In this document: one piece after another, positions 1 to 8,424 of the stretch | Numbering within the stretch: position 1 is the stretch's first letter | How the letters are laid out: each line of letters begins with the position of its first letter | Assembly (NCBI GenBank): GCA_030145015.1 | Contig: JAQYWI010000034.1 | Span: 1 to 38,129 of the forward strand | Length of the DNA stretch: 38,129 bases | Origin: Desulfobacterales bacterium | Lineage (GTDB): Bacteria > Desulfobacterota > Desulfobacteria > Desulfobacterales > JAHEIW01 | Direction of reading: 5' to 3' | Position numbers and translations under genes: made by a program | Notes under the pieces: model-generated | Database searches by the model: none | What the model was told of the DNA's origin: nothing | Seen by the model: only the letters and a program-made list of their open reading frames with translations

Positions 1-147
1 TGGGGTTAACGTATTGGATTGATTGCAAATAAACTCTAAACGAACACGGAGGAAATATCAAGCACAAAAGTAGAATAAAAAATAATTATTTCAGTTATTT
101 AGAAAAAATGCAGGAAACAAAAAATTCTTTACAAAAGGAGGAAAAAA

Positions 148-1155
148 ATGACCCGGTCTAAAAGTAAACTGATGACATTATTCATTGTTATTTTGGCAAT
201 TCTTATCATCACTCCGTCTTCCTTAAAAGCGGAGGCTATAAAGATCCAGGCCATGCGGCTAGGGTCTTCCTGGTACATTTTCGGAGCGACCCTTTCCAGT
301 TTGCTGCAGGAAAACCTGCCGAAAGGAACCACGGTTGAGGTGGTGCCCAAAGGCGGCGGAGTGGGCAATCCGATTTCTGTCAGCAAGGAGCCGTCAAAGA
401 TCGGTCTGGCCAATGTCGCTACCGTTGTCTGGGCCTGGAACGGCCATGCAGTTGTTTACAAAGGCCAACAATACCAGAATATTCGAGCCTTGGTCGGCGG
501 CCTCAACTCCGTTTGGATAACGGCCATGGTCCGTGAAGCCTACATCAAGCAAACCGGTAACGACACTCTGGAGAAAATATTGCTTTCCGGCAAACCCGTC
601 CGTGTTGTTATGAAACCGGCCGGCAGCTCCGTTCCGGTGGTCGCTGACATGGTTTTAAAGGCGATGGGCACCAGCCGTGAAAAAATAGTCTCCAATGGCG
701 GCAAAATAATTCAGGTGTCCGCCAAACAAATACCCGCATTGATCAGGGATGCCCGTGCCGATCTGTACTTTGAAAGCGCGCTCAAAGGTCATCCGGTAAC
801 CACCGAAACTTCCTTGACCGGCAACGTGCGCTTTTTAGACATGCCCGATGGGGTATTGACCAAACTCGCCAAAGAAGGGCTCAACCCGCTGCCGATGCCC
901 GAATTCTTCAAGGGCCAATCCGGACCCACCAAAGCTCTGGACATGGGAACCCTGCTCATTGCCAACGAATCGCTCCCCGACGATCTGGCTTACCAGATTA
1001 CCAAAACCCTGTGCGAGAACAAAGACGCCATGGCTGCGGCTCACAAAGCCTGGAGTAACTTCAAACCCGAAGCCGCCTGGAAAAAGGAAAATACCGGAAT
1101 TGCCCTGCATCCGGGTGCGGTCCGCTATTACAAAGAAAGGGGTTGGATGAACTAA
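148..1155 (+). CDS. TAXI-family TRAP transporter solute-binding protein
   Basis: This is a 335-residue periplasmic binding protein that should capture a small organic substrate, typically a carboxylate or amino acid, and deliver it to the TRAP permease encoded next. The N-terminus is a typical Sec signal: basic MTRSKSK, a hydrophobic stretch at about residues 9-25, and a likely cleavage site near SLKAEA. The mature part has the TAXI-family pattern, with an early GSSWYIFG and VVPKGGGVGNP segments followed by IGLANV. A strong Shine-Dalgarno (AAAAGGAGG) precedes the ATG at 148. Length is normal for the family. The 137 bp gap before the permease gene fits a common transcript. Substrate cannot be told from sequence. 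Confidence 0.93.
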   Translation: MTRSKSKLMTLFIVILAILIITPSSLKAEAIKIQAMRLGSSWYIFGATLSSLLQENLPKGTTVEVVPKGGGVGNPISVSKEPSKIGLANVATVVWAWNGHAVVYKGQQYQNIRALVGGLNSVWITAMVREAYIKQTGNDTLEKILLSGKPVRVVMKPAGSSVPVVADMVLKAMGTSREKIVSNGGKIIQVSAKQIPALIRDARADLYFESALKGHPVTTETSLTGNVRFLDMPDGVLTKLAKEGLNPLPMPEFFKGQSGPTKALDMGTLLIANESLPDDLAYQITKTLCENKDAMAAAHKAWSNFKPEAAWKKENTGIALHPGAVRYYKERGWMN

Positions 1156-1292
1156 TCAACCTATCATTTTTTCCCTTTTCCCCAATGTGCGGTTTGAATG
1201 GAGAATAAATATTGGCTGCTTCTGCCACACAACCGGGGAAGGGGAAAAAATGGAATGCCGTTACCATAAGATAATGAAAAAAGGAGCGATGT

Positions 1293-3191
1293 GTGGCCTT
1301 TTCAAGCTTCGTCAGCACAATAAAAACGATCCTGGGTGTGGCCTGGCTGGCCGGACAAATTTATATAATCTATTACCCCATGACACCCTTGATCCAAAGG
1401 CCTATCCATCTCCTTTTGGCTTTAGCCCTTGTAACTCTCTGGATTCCTTTGAAAAGTAAGCGTTTCGGGGAATGGACCTCACGGGTGATAGATCTGGTTT
1501 TGCTGGTCGGTGTTGTTGTTACCGCAATTTATTATCTGGAGTCGGCAACCCGCCTTACACAACGCATGGAAGGCATTGATGACATCCTAATGCAAGACGT
1601 CATCTTCGGAATCATCCTGGTTTTGATAATGATGGAGTGTGTTCGGCGAGTGGTGGGGTGGTCCTTATTGGGGGTGATTCTGGCATTTTTGGCCTATGCG
1701 TTCGTCGGCAATTGGTTTCCCGGATGGCTTCGTTTTGGCGGATTTGGTCTTGCGGAAATGATTGAAACGCTGACAATGACCGCCAATGGCGTATTGGGGG
1801 TGACCACAGCAACGTCGATTCAATTTGTGTTTTATTTTGTTGCCTTCGGGGCTTTTTATTCCGCAATTGGAGGGAGTCAGCTTTTCATCGATATCGGACT
1901 GGCCGCCGTTGGTAGACACAAAGGTGGCGCAGCCAAGGCAGCCATTGTGTCATCCAGCATGATGGGCAGCATCAGCGGCAGTGCCGTCGCCAACGTGGCT
2001 GCCACCGGTGTTTTTACCATTCCCCTAATGCGCAAATCCGGCCTTGACGCCAATCGCGCGGCGGCCACCGAAGCAATTGCATCTACCGGCGGCCAGTTGA
2101 TGCCGCCGATTATGGGAATTTCCGCCTTTGTCATGGCTGAGCTGTTGCAAATCAATTACGGCAGGATCGCGCTCGCCGGGATTATCCCGGCAATCGGGTT
2201 TTATCTGGCCATATTTTTGGGGACCGACCTTTTTTCACGCAAAACAGGTATCGGAACAATTACAGCAGAGAAAGCCGCAACACACGCTCCGCTTGTTCCC
2301 CGTTTATATCTTTTGTTACCCCCGGTTATCCTCATCTCCGTCCTAATCACGGGCTATTCTGCAACCTATGCCGCAGTGATGGCCATCGCAGCCTGTATTG
2401 GCACCGCTTACCTGCGACGCGCCAGCTGGCTCAGCTTCAAAGATCTAGTTGCAGCAATCAGGGAAGCTACCAGGCAAGCAGCCTCGGTAGCTGTGCCGAT
2501 CGCCTCAATCGGTATTATCATATCCGTCTCGATTCAATCCAATCTGGCACTGAAATTTTCCGCCAATCTCATACATATCAGTGGAGGCTCTTTGATTGGC
2601 GCCATGGTTTTCATCATAATAGGCTGCATCATCATGGGGATGGGCTTACCCACCGTGGCAGCTTACATCATCGGTGCCATTCTGTTCGTACCGGCCCTTC
2701 TAAATCTGGGCATACCTGAGCTGGCCGCTCATTTTTTTGTTATGTACTATTGCGTGTTGTCGATGATCACCCCACCGGTGGCCCTGGCATCCTACACTGC
2801 CGCCGGTATGGCTAACTCCAACACGATGAAGACAAGTTTACTTGCTTTTTGGATGAGCATCGTATCGTTTTTTATACCCTTTGCTTTTGCCTTCGATCAG
2901 GCCTTATTGGGAATCGGTTCTCCGCTGCAAATCGCTTTCGCGTTCGTTAGCCTGTCAGCTGCAACCGGGTCCTGGACTGTGGCCCTAGCAGGCTATTTAG
3001 GGGGGAAACTGAATCCGATTGAACGCCTTCTTTTCGGCGCTGCTGCTGTAGCGGTGATTTTTTCGCCCACCGGTCAATTTATCTGGGGTATGGGGACTGT
3101 TGGCATTGTAATCCTCTGTTCCTGGTGTTTGGTTTTGAAACCCAAATGGACCCGGAGACAGGATACCCAAATCCAAACGGACACGCGTTAA
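1293..3191 (+). CDS. TRAP transporter permease, fused DctQ-DctM (TAXI type)
   Basis: This 632-residue, very hydrophobic protein is the membrane permease of the TAXI TRAP system. It combines a small-subunit (DctQ-like) N-terminal part, about residues 1-180, with the large DctM-like transport domain. The DctM part shows the family-typical Gly-rich SSSMMGSISGSAVANV stretch, GGQLMPPIMG, and GMGLPTVAAYIIGA followed by MITPPVALASY. The start is GTG at 1293, with AAGGAG 6 bp upstream. Many membrane segments are visible throughout. It pairs with the binding protein upstream and is followed within 3 bp by a dehydrogenase, which suggests uptake and oxidation of the same substrate. Transport would be driven by a Na+ or H+ gradient. 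Confidence 0.94.
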   Translation: MAFSSFVSTIKTILGVAWLAGQIYIIYYPMTPLIQRPIHLLLALALVTLWIPLKSKRFGEWTSRVIDLVLLVGVVVTAIYYLESATRLTQRMEGIDDILMQDVIFGIILVLIMMECVRRVVGWSLLGVILAFLAYAFVGNWFPGWLRFGGFGLAEMIETLTMTANGVLGVTTATSIQFVFYFVAFGAFYSAIGGSQLFIDIGLAAVGRHKGGAAKAAIVSSSMMGSISGSAVANVAATGVFTIPLMRKSGLDANRAAATEAIASTGGQLMPPIMGISAFVMAELLQINYGRIALAGIIPAIGFYLAIFLGTDLFSRKTGIGTITAEKAATHAPLVPRLYLLLPPVILISVLITGYSATYAAVMAIAACIGTAYLRRASWLSFKDLVAAIREATRQAASVAVPIASIGIIISVSIQSNLALKFSANLIHISGGSLIGAMVFIIIGCIIMGMGLPTVAAYIIGAILFVPALLNLGIPELAAHFFVMYYCVLSMITPPVALASYTAAGMANSNTMKTSLLAFWMSIVSFFIPFAFAFDQALLGIGSPLQIAFAFVSLSAATGSWTVALAGYLGGKLNPIERLLFGAAAVAVIFSPTGQFIWGMGTVGIVILCSWCLVLKPKWTRRQDTQIQTDTR

Positions 3192-3193
3192 CT

Positions 3194-4084
3194 ATGAAAG
3201 AGCAAATTGGATTAATCGGGATCGGGTTGGTTGGAACGGCGCTGGCGAAAAACCTCCTAAATAACGGCTTCTCTGTCGTTGGATATGATATCGACCCGGC
3301 CAGATGCGCAGCTCTCGAGCAAATAGGAGGCATCTCCGTTTCCACCCCCATGGAAATTGCCGAAAAGGTCAATCGGGTCATTCTTTCCCTGATGATGACT
3401 GAAATCGTTCGCGAGGTTCTGCTGGGACCGGCAGGATTACTTCAGTCAAGGGCAACGCCCGATTACATTATCGATACGACCACCGGCGATCCGGATGCAA
3501 CCGTTGAAATTTCCTTGCAACTGAAAAAGCGGGGAATATTTTATTTAGATTCGCCCATTTCAGGGTCTAGTGCCCAGATTCAGGAACGAAAGGGTGTTGT
3601 GATTGTGGGTGGGGACCCACATGCGTTTGAGCGCTGCCGGGATCTATACCAGGCAATCGCCGAAGCGTTCGTCCACGTCGGCCCGTCCGGCAGCGGTTCA
3701 AGAGCCAAATTAGTGAGCAATGTTATTCTCGGATTAAACCGCCTGGTTCTTGCTGAGGGCCTGGTTTACGCAGAAGGATTTGGATTTGATTTAGACGCAT
3801 TGTTAGTGCTTTTGAAAAAAACGCCGGCATACTCTTGTGCAATGGACGTCAAAGGGGAAAAGATGATCAGAAGCGATTTCAGGCCACAGTCCCGAATAAA
3901 GCAGCACTTCAAAGATCTGGAGATTGCACTCTCATATGCTAAAAAACTAAAACAACCGCTACCCCTTACGCAACTGCACCAAAATATCTTGAAAGCGGCC
4001 ATAGACGCCGGAGATGGTGAACTGGACAATGCAGCCGTAATTCAACAAATCAGGCGCATGGCCAACCGGGAACGGAAAAAATGA
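3194..4084 (+). CDS. Beta-hydroxyacid dehydrogenase (3-hydroxyisobutyrate dehydrogenase family)
   Basis: This is a cytosolic NAD(P)-dependent oxidoreductase of about 296 residues. A Rossmann motif GIGLVG lies in the first 15 residues. It is followed by the substrate-binding DSPISGSS motif and the GxxxKLVSN segment that carries the catalytic Lys of this family. An FKDLEIAL stretch matches the usual C-terminal domain. The frame is open back to a GTG at 3125 inside the permease gene, but family alignment and the stop of the permease at 3191 favour ATG 3194. No clear ribosome-binding site is present, so translational coupling is likely. It may oxidise a hydroxy acid taken up by the adjacent TRAP system; the exact substrate is unknown. 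The rest of the window reads from the opposite strand. Confidence 0.88.
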   Translation: MKEQIGLIGIGLVGTALAKNLLNNGFSVVGYDIDPARCAALEQIGGISVSTPMEIAEKVNRVILSLMMTEIVREVLLGPAGLLQSRATPDYIIDTTTGDPDATVEISLQLKKRGIFYLDSPISGSSAQIQERKGVVIVGGDPHAFERCRDLYQAIAEAFVHVGPSGSGSRAKLVSNVILGLNRLVLAEGLVYAEGFGFDLDALLVLLKKTPAYSCAMDVKGEKMIRSDFRPQSRIKQHFKDLEIALSYAKKLKQPLPLTQLHQNILKAAIDAGDGELDNAAVIQQIRRMANRERKK

Positions 4085-4162
4085 AAGATGCATTTTGACA
4101 TGACTGAAGTGACAGTGAAGTAAGAGGAACGCCTGTGATTTTATGCGTTTCGCAATTCAACC

Positions 4163-4313
4163 ATGAAAATGCAGCGGGCGTTGGAAAAACGGCCCCATGG
4201 CGCCCATCGGGCACACGGTATTCCAGCTCTACCGCCAGAGCATGGGGCAGGGTCTGGCCGACATGGATTTCGCGGCCGTTAAAAAAGTGTTTGAACGTAT
4301 CAGTGATGCTTAA
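4163..4313 (+). pseudogene. C-terminal remnant of a second beta-hydroxyacid dehydrogenase
   Basis: From 4197 to the TAA at 4311-4313 the frame reads PIGHTVFQLYRQSMGQGLAD followed by MDFAAVKKVFE. This is the characteristic C-terminal end of 3-hydroxyisobutyrate dehydrogenase-family proteins. Upstream of it the same frame hits a stop at 4164. A plausible continuation, MKMQRALEK, lies in another frame from 4163, so at least one frameshift is present. The intact paralogue ends only about 80 bp upstream, which suggests a decayed tandem neighbour. This was recognised by eye; an alignment would settle the exact boundary. Confidence 0.6.
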
Positions 4314-4582
4314 AAGACTCTCATTCAGATGCTTTGGGATCTGGCGCGCGATAATATCGCCCGGCAGGTTCCATCGGTTTTTTTAGGGAAAAATTTTTAA
4401 AATCCGCTGATGTCAAATATGAATTTCAGATCTTCATCGATCATTTTAAAGATTCTATATTGCACAGCGAAATCCAAAATATAAAATTCTTAATTTGGAT
4501 TATGTAAGCATCGCCGAAACCTTAAAAACAGCTATTTTGCAAGTTGCGTTAAATAATCAAAAAAATCCCGGCCATCCTAAGC
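4314..4582. other. AT-rich non-coding stretch
   Basis: No convincing gene, promoter or terminator is visible here. Short open frames exist but show no recognisable protein features. The stretch separates two gene remnants at the convergence of the + and - strand gene sets. Confidence 0.5.
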
Positions 4583-4925
4583 TCAAGCTACCTTTTTTAA
4601 ATTTCCAGGGTTGTTCATTTCGGCACGTAATTTTGATAAGGCCTGATGAGCTGCATTTATTATTGGATGCACTGTCGGTGCTGGTGTGAGCATTGGGTGA
4701 GTTGAAATCTGCATCATGTCCAGCTCGCGCACATTGACTTTCTTTTGAATTGAAGGGGCAACCATGTTAATGAGCACTCCTACCGAAGGATCTTCGAAAA
4801 TCTGGCCTCAGAGAATTGTACCCTAGCGGTAGGTAAATACCCGCTTCACTTTCAGCGCGCTGGCTCCAAGAATCATGCCCGTTAGCGAAGAATTTTTAAG
4901 CCTGAAAGTCTTCCGAAATAACGTT
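4583..4925 (-). pseudogene. Remnant of an FAD-dependent pyridine nucleotide-disulfide oxidoreductase (C-terminal domain)
   Basis: Read on the minus strand, one frame from about 4925 to 4583 gives LTGMILGASALK, then two in-frame stops (TAG and TGA between about 4825 and 4808), then GQIFEDPSVGVLINMVAP and ELDMMQISTHPMLTPAPTVH. The GMILGAS motif and the later THPxLT motif are typical of the C-terminal dimerisation domain of dihydrolipoamide-dehydrogenase-like flavoproteins. The FAD and NAD domains are missing. The fragment lies directly behind the acetyltransferase gene. It is interpreted as a decayed gene end, and the exact subfamily is not identified. Confidence 0.6.
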
Positions 4926-4934
4926 GCCGGGTAA

Positions 4935-5567
4935 TCAATTTTTTTCGAAATCGATACTCAACTCGTACTCAGGGAAACTCTGTTCTTTTTTAATGTTGAA
5001 ACCTAATTTGCGTCCAAGCGCTATCATTTGGGTATTTTCGGCCAAAACAGTTCCAATTACTCTCTGAATTCCGCGTTCCTTCGCAATCGCAAGACACCGT
5101 ATCAGCAAGACGGCTCCGATTCCTTTTCCCTGCCACACATCACCCACCACCACCGAAAATTCGGCTTCCCTGGGGTTGGGTCCGGTAATGACCCGGGCGA
5201 CCCCCAGCATTTTTCCATTCTTTTCTTCTGGGGCTGGCAGGGCGACAAGGGCAATGTGGCGATCGTGATCAATCTGCGTAAACTCGGTGAGCATGCTGTG
5301 CGGCAGGCGCTTCATGAAATTAAAGAATCTTAGATAAACACTTCGCGGGGAAAGGGATTCAAAAAATTCAAGCAGAAGGGGTGCATCTTCAGGCAGAATC
5401 GGCCGAATAAAAATATCAACCCCTGTGCTGGTGGTGGTGTGTTCCTCGTATTGATCCGGATAGGAACCGATAATCAGAGGAAGAGGAGCGGTTGTTTCTG
5501 AAGGCTTTAAAAGTATGCGCACATCAATATCGCTGAATCCGTTGAAACCATTCTCGTTTTTTTTCAT
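4935..5567 (-). CDS. GNAT-family acetyltransferase, related to the Pat/ACD-fused GNAT domain
   Basis: This 210-residue protein is a probable acetyl-CoA-dependent N-acetyltransferase. The GNAT domain spans about residues 50-205. It begins with IFIRPILPEDAPLL and contains the acetyl-CoA pyrophosphate-binding signature QGKGIGAVLL. The sequence is closest in style to the GNAT domain fused to ADP-forming acyl-CoA synthetases (Pat type). The N-terminal segment DIDVRILLKP followed by a PYP-like linker looks like the tail of the ATP-grasp domain of such fusions. The ATG at 5567 lies 44 bp inside the upstream CBS-ACT gene and has no clear Shine-Dalgarno, so coupled translation is likely. It is the last gene of the CBS-USP-CBS-GNAT operon. 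The target may be a protein lysine, as for AcuA/Pat, but this is inference. Confidence 0.85.
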   Translation of the reverse strand: MKKNENGFNGFSDIDVRILLKPSETTAPLPLIIGSYPDQYEEHTTTSTGVDIFIRPILPEDAPLLLEFFESLSPRSVYLRFFNFMKRLPHSMLTEFTQIDHDRHIALVALPAPEEKNGKMLGVARVITGPNPREAEFSVVVGDVWQGKGIGAVLLIRCLAIAKERGIQRVIGTVLAENTQMIALGRKLGFNIKKEQSFPEYELSIDFEKN

Positions 5568-6219
5568 TATGATCGATGATGTAAAGTAAATTTGCTTTCT
5601 TTGAAATTATTTCTTTGAGATGCTGTAAGCTGGGTTGATCGATCTCAAAGACACGGATATATAATCTGCGATAACCCTTACGAGCCCGTTCACGGGTAGA
5701 AAGGATACTGGAAATATGTCCGCCATATTCACGCATGATATCGGTGATTGTCTTGAGGCTTTCCGGCCGATCTTCTACTTCAATGGCGAATTGAAGCCCC
5801 TTTTTCCCGAAGCCGGTAAGGATAAGAAACAAATAGAAAAAATCGGATTTGGTAATAACCCCGATCACTTTTTGCTGCTGATTAACCACCGGCAAACTGG
5901 AAATCTTATGCACCAAAAACTTCTCGACGGTTTCTGCTAAGCTATAATCATAGGGAATTGTAACGGGATCAGGGGTCATTATTTCTTTGATGATAATACC
6001 GGCAAGGAAATCGCTGTCTTGTATACGATTTTCTGAGATAACATCCGAAGGGGATACTCTTTTAATATCGCGGTCGGTTACAATGCCGACAAGCTTTCCT
6101 TTCTGCATGACCGGCAGCATGTGGATTTCATGCTTTTGCAACAGGGTGGCTGCATCGGCCACAACATCATCGGCATTAATTGTAATTGCCGGCTGACACA
6201 TCCAATTCATTACCAACAT
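5524..6219 (-). CDS. CBS-pair plus ACT domain protein (AcuB-like)
   Basis: This 231-residue cytosolic protein is probably regulatory. Two CBS motifs fill about residues 1-135 (LPVMQKGKLVGIVTDRDIKR, then SSLPVVNQQQKVIGVITKSD). An ACT-like domain follows, around FAIEVEDRPESLKTITDIMR. CBS pairs usually bind adenosyl nucleotides and ACT domains small ligands. The same arrangement occurs in AcuB of Bacillus. The start is ATG 6219, with AAAGGAAA upstream. It is a paralogue of the protein at 7174-7923; both begin MLVxNWM. It follows the tandem USP by about 60 bp and overlaps the GNAT gene. The ligand is unknown. Confidence 0.9.
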   Translation of the reverse strand: MLVMNWMCQPAITINADDVVADAATLLQKHEIHMLPVMQKGKLVGIVTDRDIKRVSPSDVISENRIQDSDFLAGIIIKEIMTPDPVTIPYDYSLAETVEKFLVHKISSLPVVNQQQKVIGVITKSDFFYLFLILTGFGKKGLQFAIEVEDRPESLKTITDIMREYGGHISSILSTRERARKGYRRLYIRVFEIDQPSLQHLKEIISKKANLLYIIDHNEKKREWFQRIQRY

Positions 6220-6278
6220 TACACAATTTCCTTTAGTTAGATCAGCCCCTAAAGCGTGACTTCAAAAAACAATTCATA

Positions 6279-7214
6279 CTACCGTATGATCCACAATGTT
6301 CGATCACGGGCCATGTGAATGACTTTGTTGGTGACCCGGCCGATTAAAAAATCACGCACCCGGGAGTGCCCTCTCCTTCCCATCACAATGGAGCCGTATC
6401 CATTTTGTTTGGCTTCTGCGACAATGGCGCCCGCACGACTGATCACCCCGGTGACGAGTTTGGTTGCAATCTTATGGGGCTTGAAGCCCATGCCGATGAG
6501 TCTTTTTCTGGCCTCAGCCAGTTTGGCGGTCATCTCTTTTCGGGTAGATTCCGTATATTTTTTAGGGGAATACAGCCGCTGAATTTCCGGATAGTCGTTT
6601 TTTTTCCCCCGGAAGACGTGAATTAATTTGACCTCAAAATCGAATCCCCCCATTGTCATGCCCACAAAATCAACGGCGCGCCAGGATCCTTCGGACCCGT
6701 CAAACGCCAGCAGAATCTTGTCGCCGGGCGGCTTTCTGCCGGCCAGTATAAGCGGTAAAAAGAAAAGTTTTTCGACCAGCTTTGTGGCCACACTCCCTAA
6801 CACGAGTCCTCTCAGTCCCGTCATTCCGCGCCGCCGCGAAACAACTGCGAGATAGCCTTTTTGCGCCTCTCGAATGATATCCCTTGCAAAACCTTTTTTC
6901 CTATCTTGAATTTTTGCCTCAATGGAATTGGGCGGAAACCCGGTTTTTAATAAGAATTGACGCGCTCTTTCCATATACTGGTTAATATTTTTCTTTTGCT
7001 GAACCTCCCATGCGCGAACCTCCCTGACGGTCGAGGTGCTTCTGGGGTCAGTTTCCAGGTCCCAAAATCCATCGGGTACCTTGCTGAATACATGAAATAA
7101 AACAACCCGCATGCCACGAAAAGGATCGATCTTTGAGATGTATCTGACGGTGTTCATCGAGCGATCCGATCCGTCAACAGGGACTAAAAGTTTCGGTTGT
7201 GGCTGTTTTTCCAT
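6279..7214 (-). CDS. Tandem-domain universal stress protein
   Basis: This 311-residue protein has two UspA folds in tandem. The first begins KLLVPVDGSDRSMNTVRY and the second KILLAFDGSEGSWRAVDF. Nucleotide-binding loops are partly kept: the first reads SRRRGMTGLRGLVLGSVA and the second GRRGHSRVRDFLIGRV, where an Arg follows the final Gly instead of Ser/Thr. Start ATG 7214 has a good AAAGGAG and sits 41 bp inside the end of the upstream CBS-ACT gene. Its overall layout is like the USP at 23473-24408, so the two are likely paralogues. The role is probably stress or starvation adaptation; no specific partner is evident apart from the flanking CBS-ACT proteins. Confidence 0.92.
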   Translation of the reverse strand: MEKQPQPKLLVPVDGSDRSMNTVRYISKIDPFRGMRVVLFHVFSKVPDGFWDLETDPRSTSTVREVRAWEVQQKKNINQYMERARQFLLKTGFPPNSIEAKIQDRKKGFARDIIREAQKGYLAVVSRRRGMTGLRGLVLGSVATKLVEKLFFLPLILAGRKPPGDKILLAFDGSEGSWRAVDFVGMTMGGFDFEVKLIHVFRGKKNDYPEIQRLYSPKKYTESTRKEMTAKLAEARKRLIGMGFKPHKIATKLVTGVISRAGAIVAEAKQNGYGSIVMGRRGHSRVRDFLIGRVTNKVIHMARDRTLWIIR

Positions 7215-7923
7215 CGTGGATTCTCCTTTTTAATTCATCTTCTCTGAGTAAAATTTCTCGGCTATTTCCCCGCTGATCGATCATGTAGAGCAATGCAGCT
7301 TTCTCGCTGAGTTTGTCTTTGAGTTCTTGCAGCTTGGATCGCTCGATGCTGCGCATTCGGATGTAAACCTTGCGATATCCCATTGGAATGTCGTTATAGG
7401 ATGTCAGGATACTGACCATTCTGCCGCCAAATTCCCGGATAATATCGGTGACTTCTTTAATCGAGCCCGGCTCGTCATCAACTTGAAAACCAAACTGGAT
7501 ACCACCATTTCCAACACCGGTGAGTGAAATAAGAACCCGAAATAAATCCGTCTGGGTAATGGCACCGACAACCTGTCCATTATCAGCGACCACCGGTACG
7601 CCCGATATTTTGCTGTCCATAAGCACCTGCGCCGTTTCCTCCGCGGTATAATCCGGCGGCACCGTAATCGGATCTTTGGTCATGATTTCTTTGACTTTAA
7701 TTTCTGACAGAAGGTACAGCAGTTCATGAATCTCCAGCGTGGTGGCATCGGATGCAGATGCCTTTTTAAGATCTCGATCCGTTACGATGCCGACGAGCCG
7801 ATTTTTTTTCATCACCGGCAGCATGCGGATGCCATGTTCTTTTAACAGCTTCGTGGCATTCTGCATCGAATCATTGGCATCTATGGTGATCACGTTTTTA
7901 CTCATCCAATTTTTGACTAGCAT
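7174..7923 (-). CDS. CBS-pair plus ACT domain protein (AcuB-like), first gene of operon
   Basis: This 249-residue protein has two CBS motifs (LPVMKKNRLVGIVTDRDLKK and SGVPVVADNGQVVGAITQTD) followed by an ACT-like domain near FQVDDEPGSIKEVTDIIREF. A charged C-terminal tail overlaps the start of the USP gene. Start ATG 7923 is preceded by AAAGGAG. A sigma-54 promoter at 7996-8014 would give a leader of about 63 nt, making this the first gene of CBS-USP-CBS-GNAT. It likely senses adenine nucleotides and modulates a partner enzyme. The ACT ligand cannot be predicted. Confidence 0.91.
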   Translation of the reverse strand: MLVKNWMSKNVITIDANDSMQNATKLLKEHGIRMLPVMKKNRLVGIVTDRDLKKASASDATTLEIHELLYLLSEIKVKEIMTKDPITVPPDYTAEETAQVLMDSKISGVPVVADNGQVVGAITQTDLFRVLISLTGVGNGGIQFGFQVDDEPGSIKEVTDIIREFGGRMVSILTSYNDIPMGYRKVYIRMRSIERSKLQELKDKLSEKAALLYMIDQRGNSREILLREDELKRRIHDGKTATTETFSPC

Positions 7924-7995
7924 TTTAATTCTCCTTTAACTGGCAGTTCCAAGGTAAATTAACGAAACAAAATAGCTGATAACCGCACTATTTCA

Positions 7996-8014
7996 AAGCA
8001 CAAGGTGTGCCAAA
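7996..8014 (-). promoter_or_regulatory. Sigma-54 (-24/-12) promoter of the CBS-USP-CBS-GNAT operon
   Basis: Minus-strand sequence TTGGCACACCTTGTGCTT matches the TGGCAC...TTGCT consensus, with GG and GC exactly 10 bp apart (CC at 8010-8011, GC at 7998-7999 on the + strand). The start codon lies about 63 nt downstream of the predicted transcription start. The AT-rich enhancer-like element at 8094-8130 supports the call. Confidence 0.8.
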
Positions 8015-8093
8015 TCTGCTTGTTGAATTAGCCGTTTAAATTCAGTGAGTTATGGAATAATATGTGACTGCAGGCGTTTATCTGCAAAAGAAT

Positions 8094-8130
8094 TTAGAAA
8101 AATTGCTACATTTTATTCGCAAAATATAGA
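8094..8130 (-). promoter_or_regulatory. Putative enhancer (UAS) for sigma-54 activator, copy A
   Basis: On the + strand the element starts TTAGAAAAATT and contains TTTTATTCGCAAAAT with a CG at 8118. It aligns in spacing with the copies at 24564, 29203 and 33186. It begins 96 bp upstream of the -12 GC. It is the most degenerate copy: the first CG at the expected 8106 is changed to CT. Confidence 0.5.
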
Positions 8131-8217
8131 AGTTAAACAGGGATGAATTTAGGCCAAGGCAGGAAATTTGCTTTCCAATTTTGCAATAAGAAAGGTGAAT
8201 GCAGTAAATCACAAAAA

Positions 8218-8424
8218 TTATAGTGGCTCTGGGGGGTTTTTGGCTGCCCTTGTATCCGCTGAATCCTGGGCCGCCGGTATCATTCCAGGGCGAAATCCGG
8301 AAAGCATTTTCGATTCATAAACAAACCAATAGATCACTCCGACAAAAAAACTGCCGCCCGCCATATTACCTGAAGTAACCGGAATGAGGTTGCCGACCAC
8401 AATAGGAAAGAGACAGGATGCCAT
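8218..8424 (-). pseudogene. C-terminal remnant of a formate/nitrite transporter (FNT/FocA family)
   Basis: The frame encodes about 68 residues beginning near PIVVGNLIPVTSGNMAGG and continuing FFVGVIYWFVYESK. This is the last transmembrane segment and the conserved NLxPVTxGNxxGG motif of FNT channels. Normal FNT proteins are 250-280 residues. The five upstream membrane segments are absent and the DNA above 8440 shows no homologous frame. The fragment lies just downstream of the formate dehydrogenase operon, where a formate channel would be expected, so it looks like a decayed focA-like gene. It is unlikely to be functional. Confidence 0.72.

Noticed and set aside
87..105. TTAGAAAAAATG stretch upstream of the TAXI gene resembling the enhancer element
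   Set aside because: It lacks the TTTCG repeats and no sigma-54 promoter with correct spacing was found for this gene.
4135..4386. 83-codon open frame on the + strand
   Set aside because: The homologous peptide in this stretch is in another frame (the dehydrogenase remnant), so this frame is not the real one.
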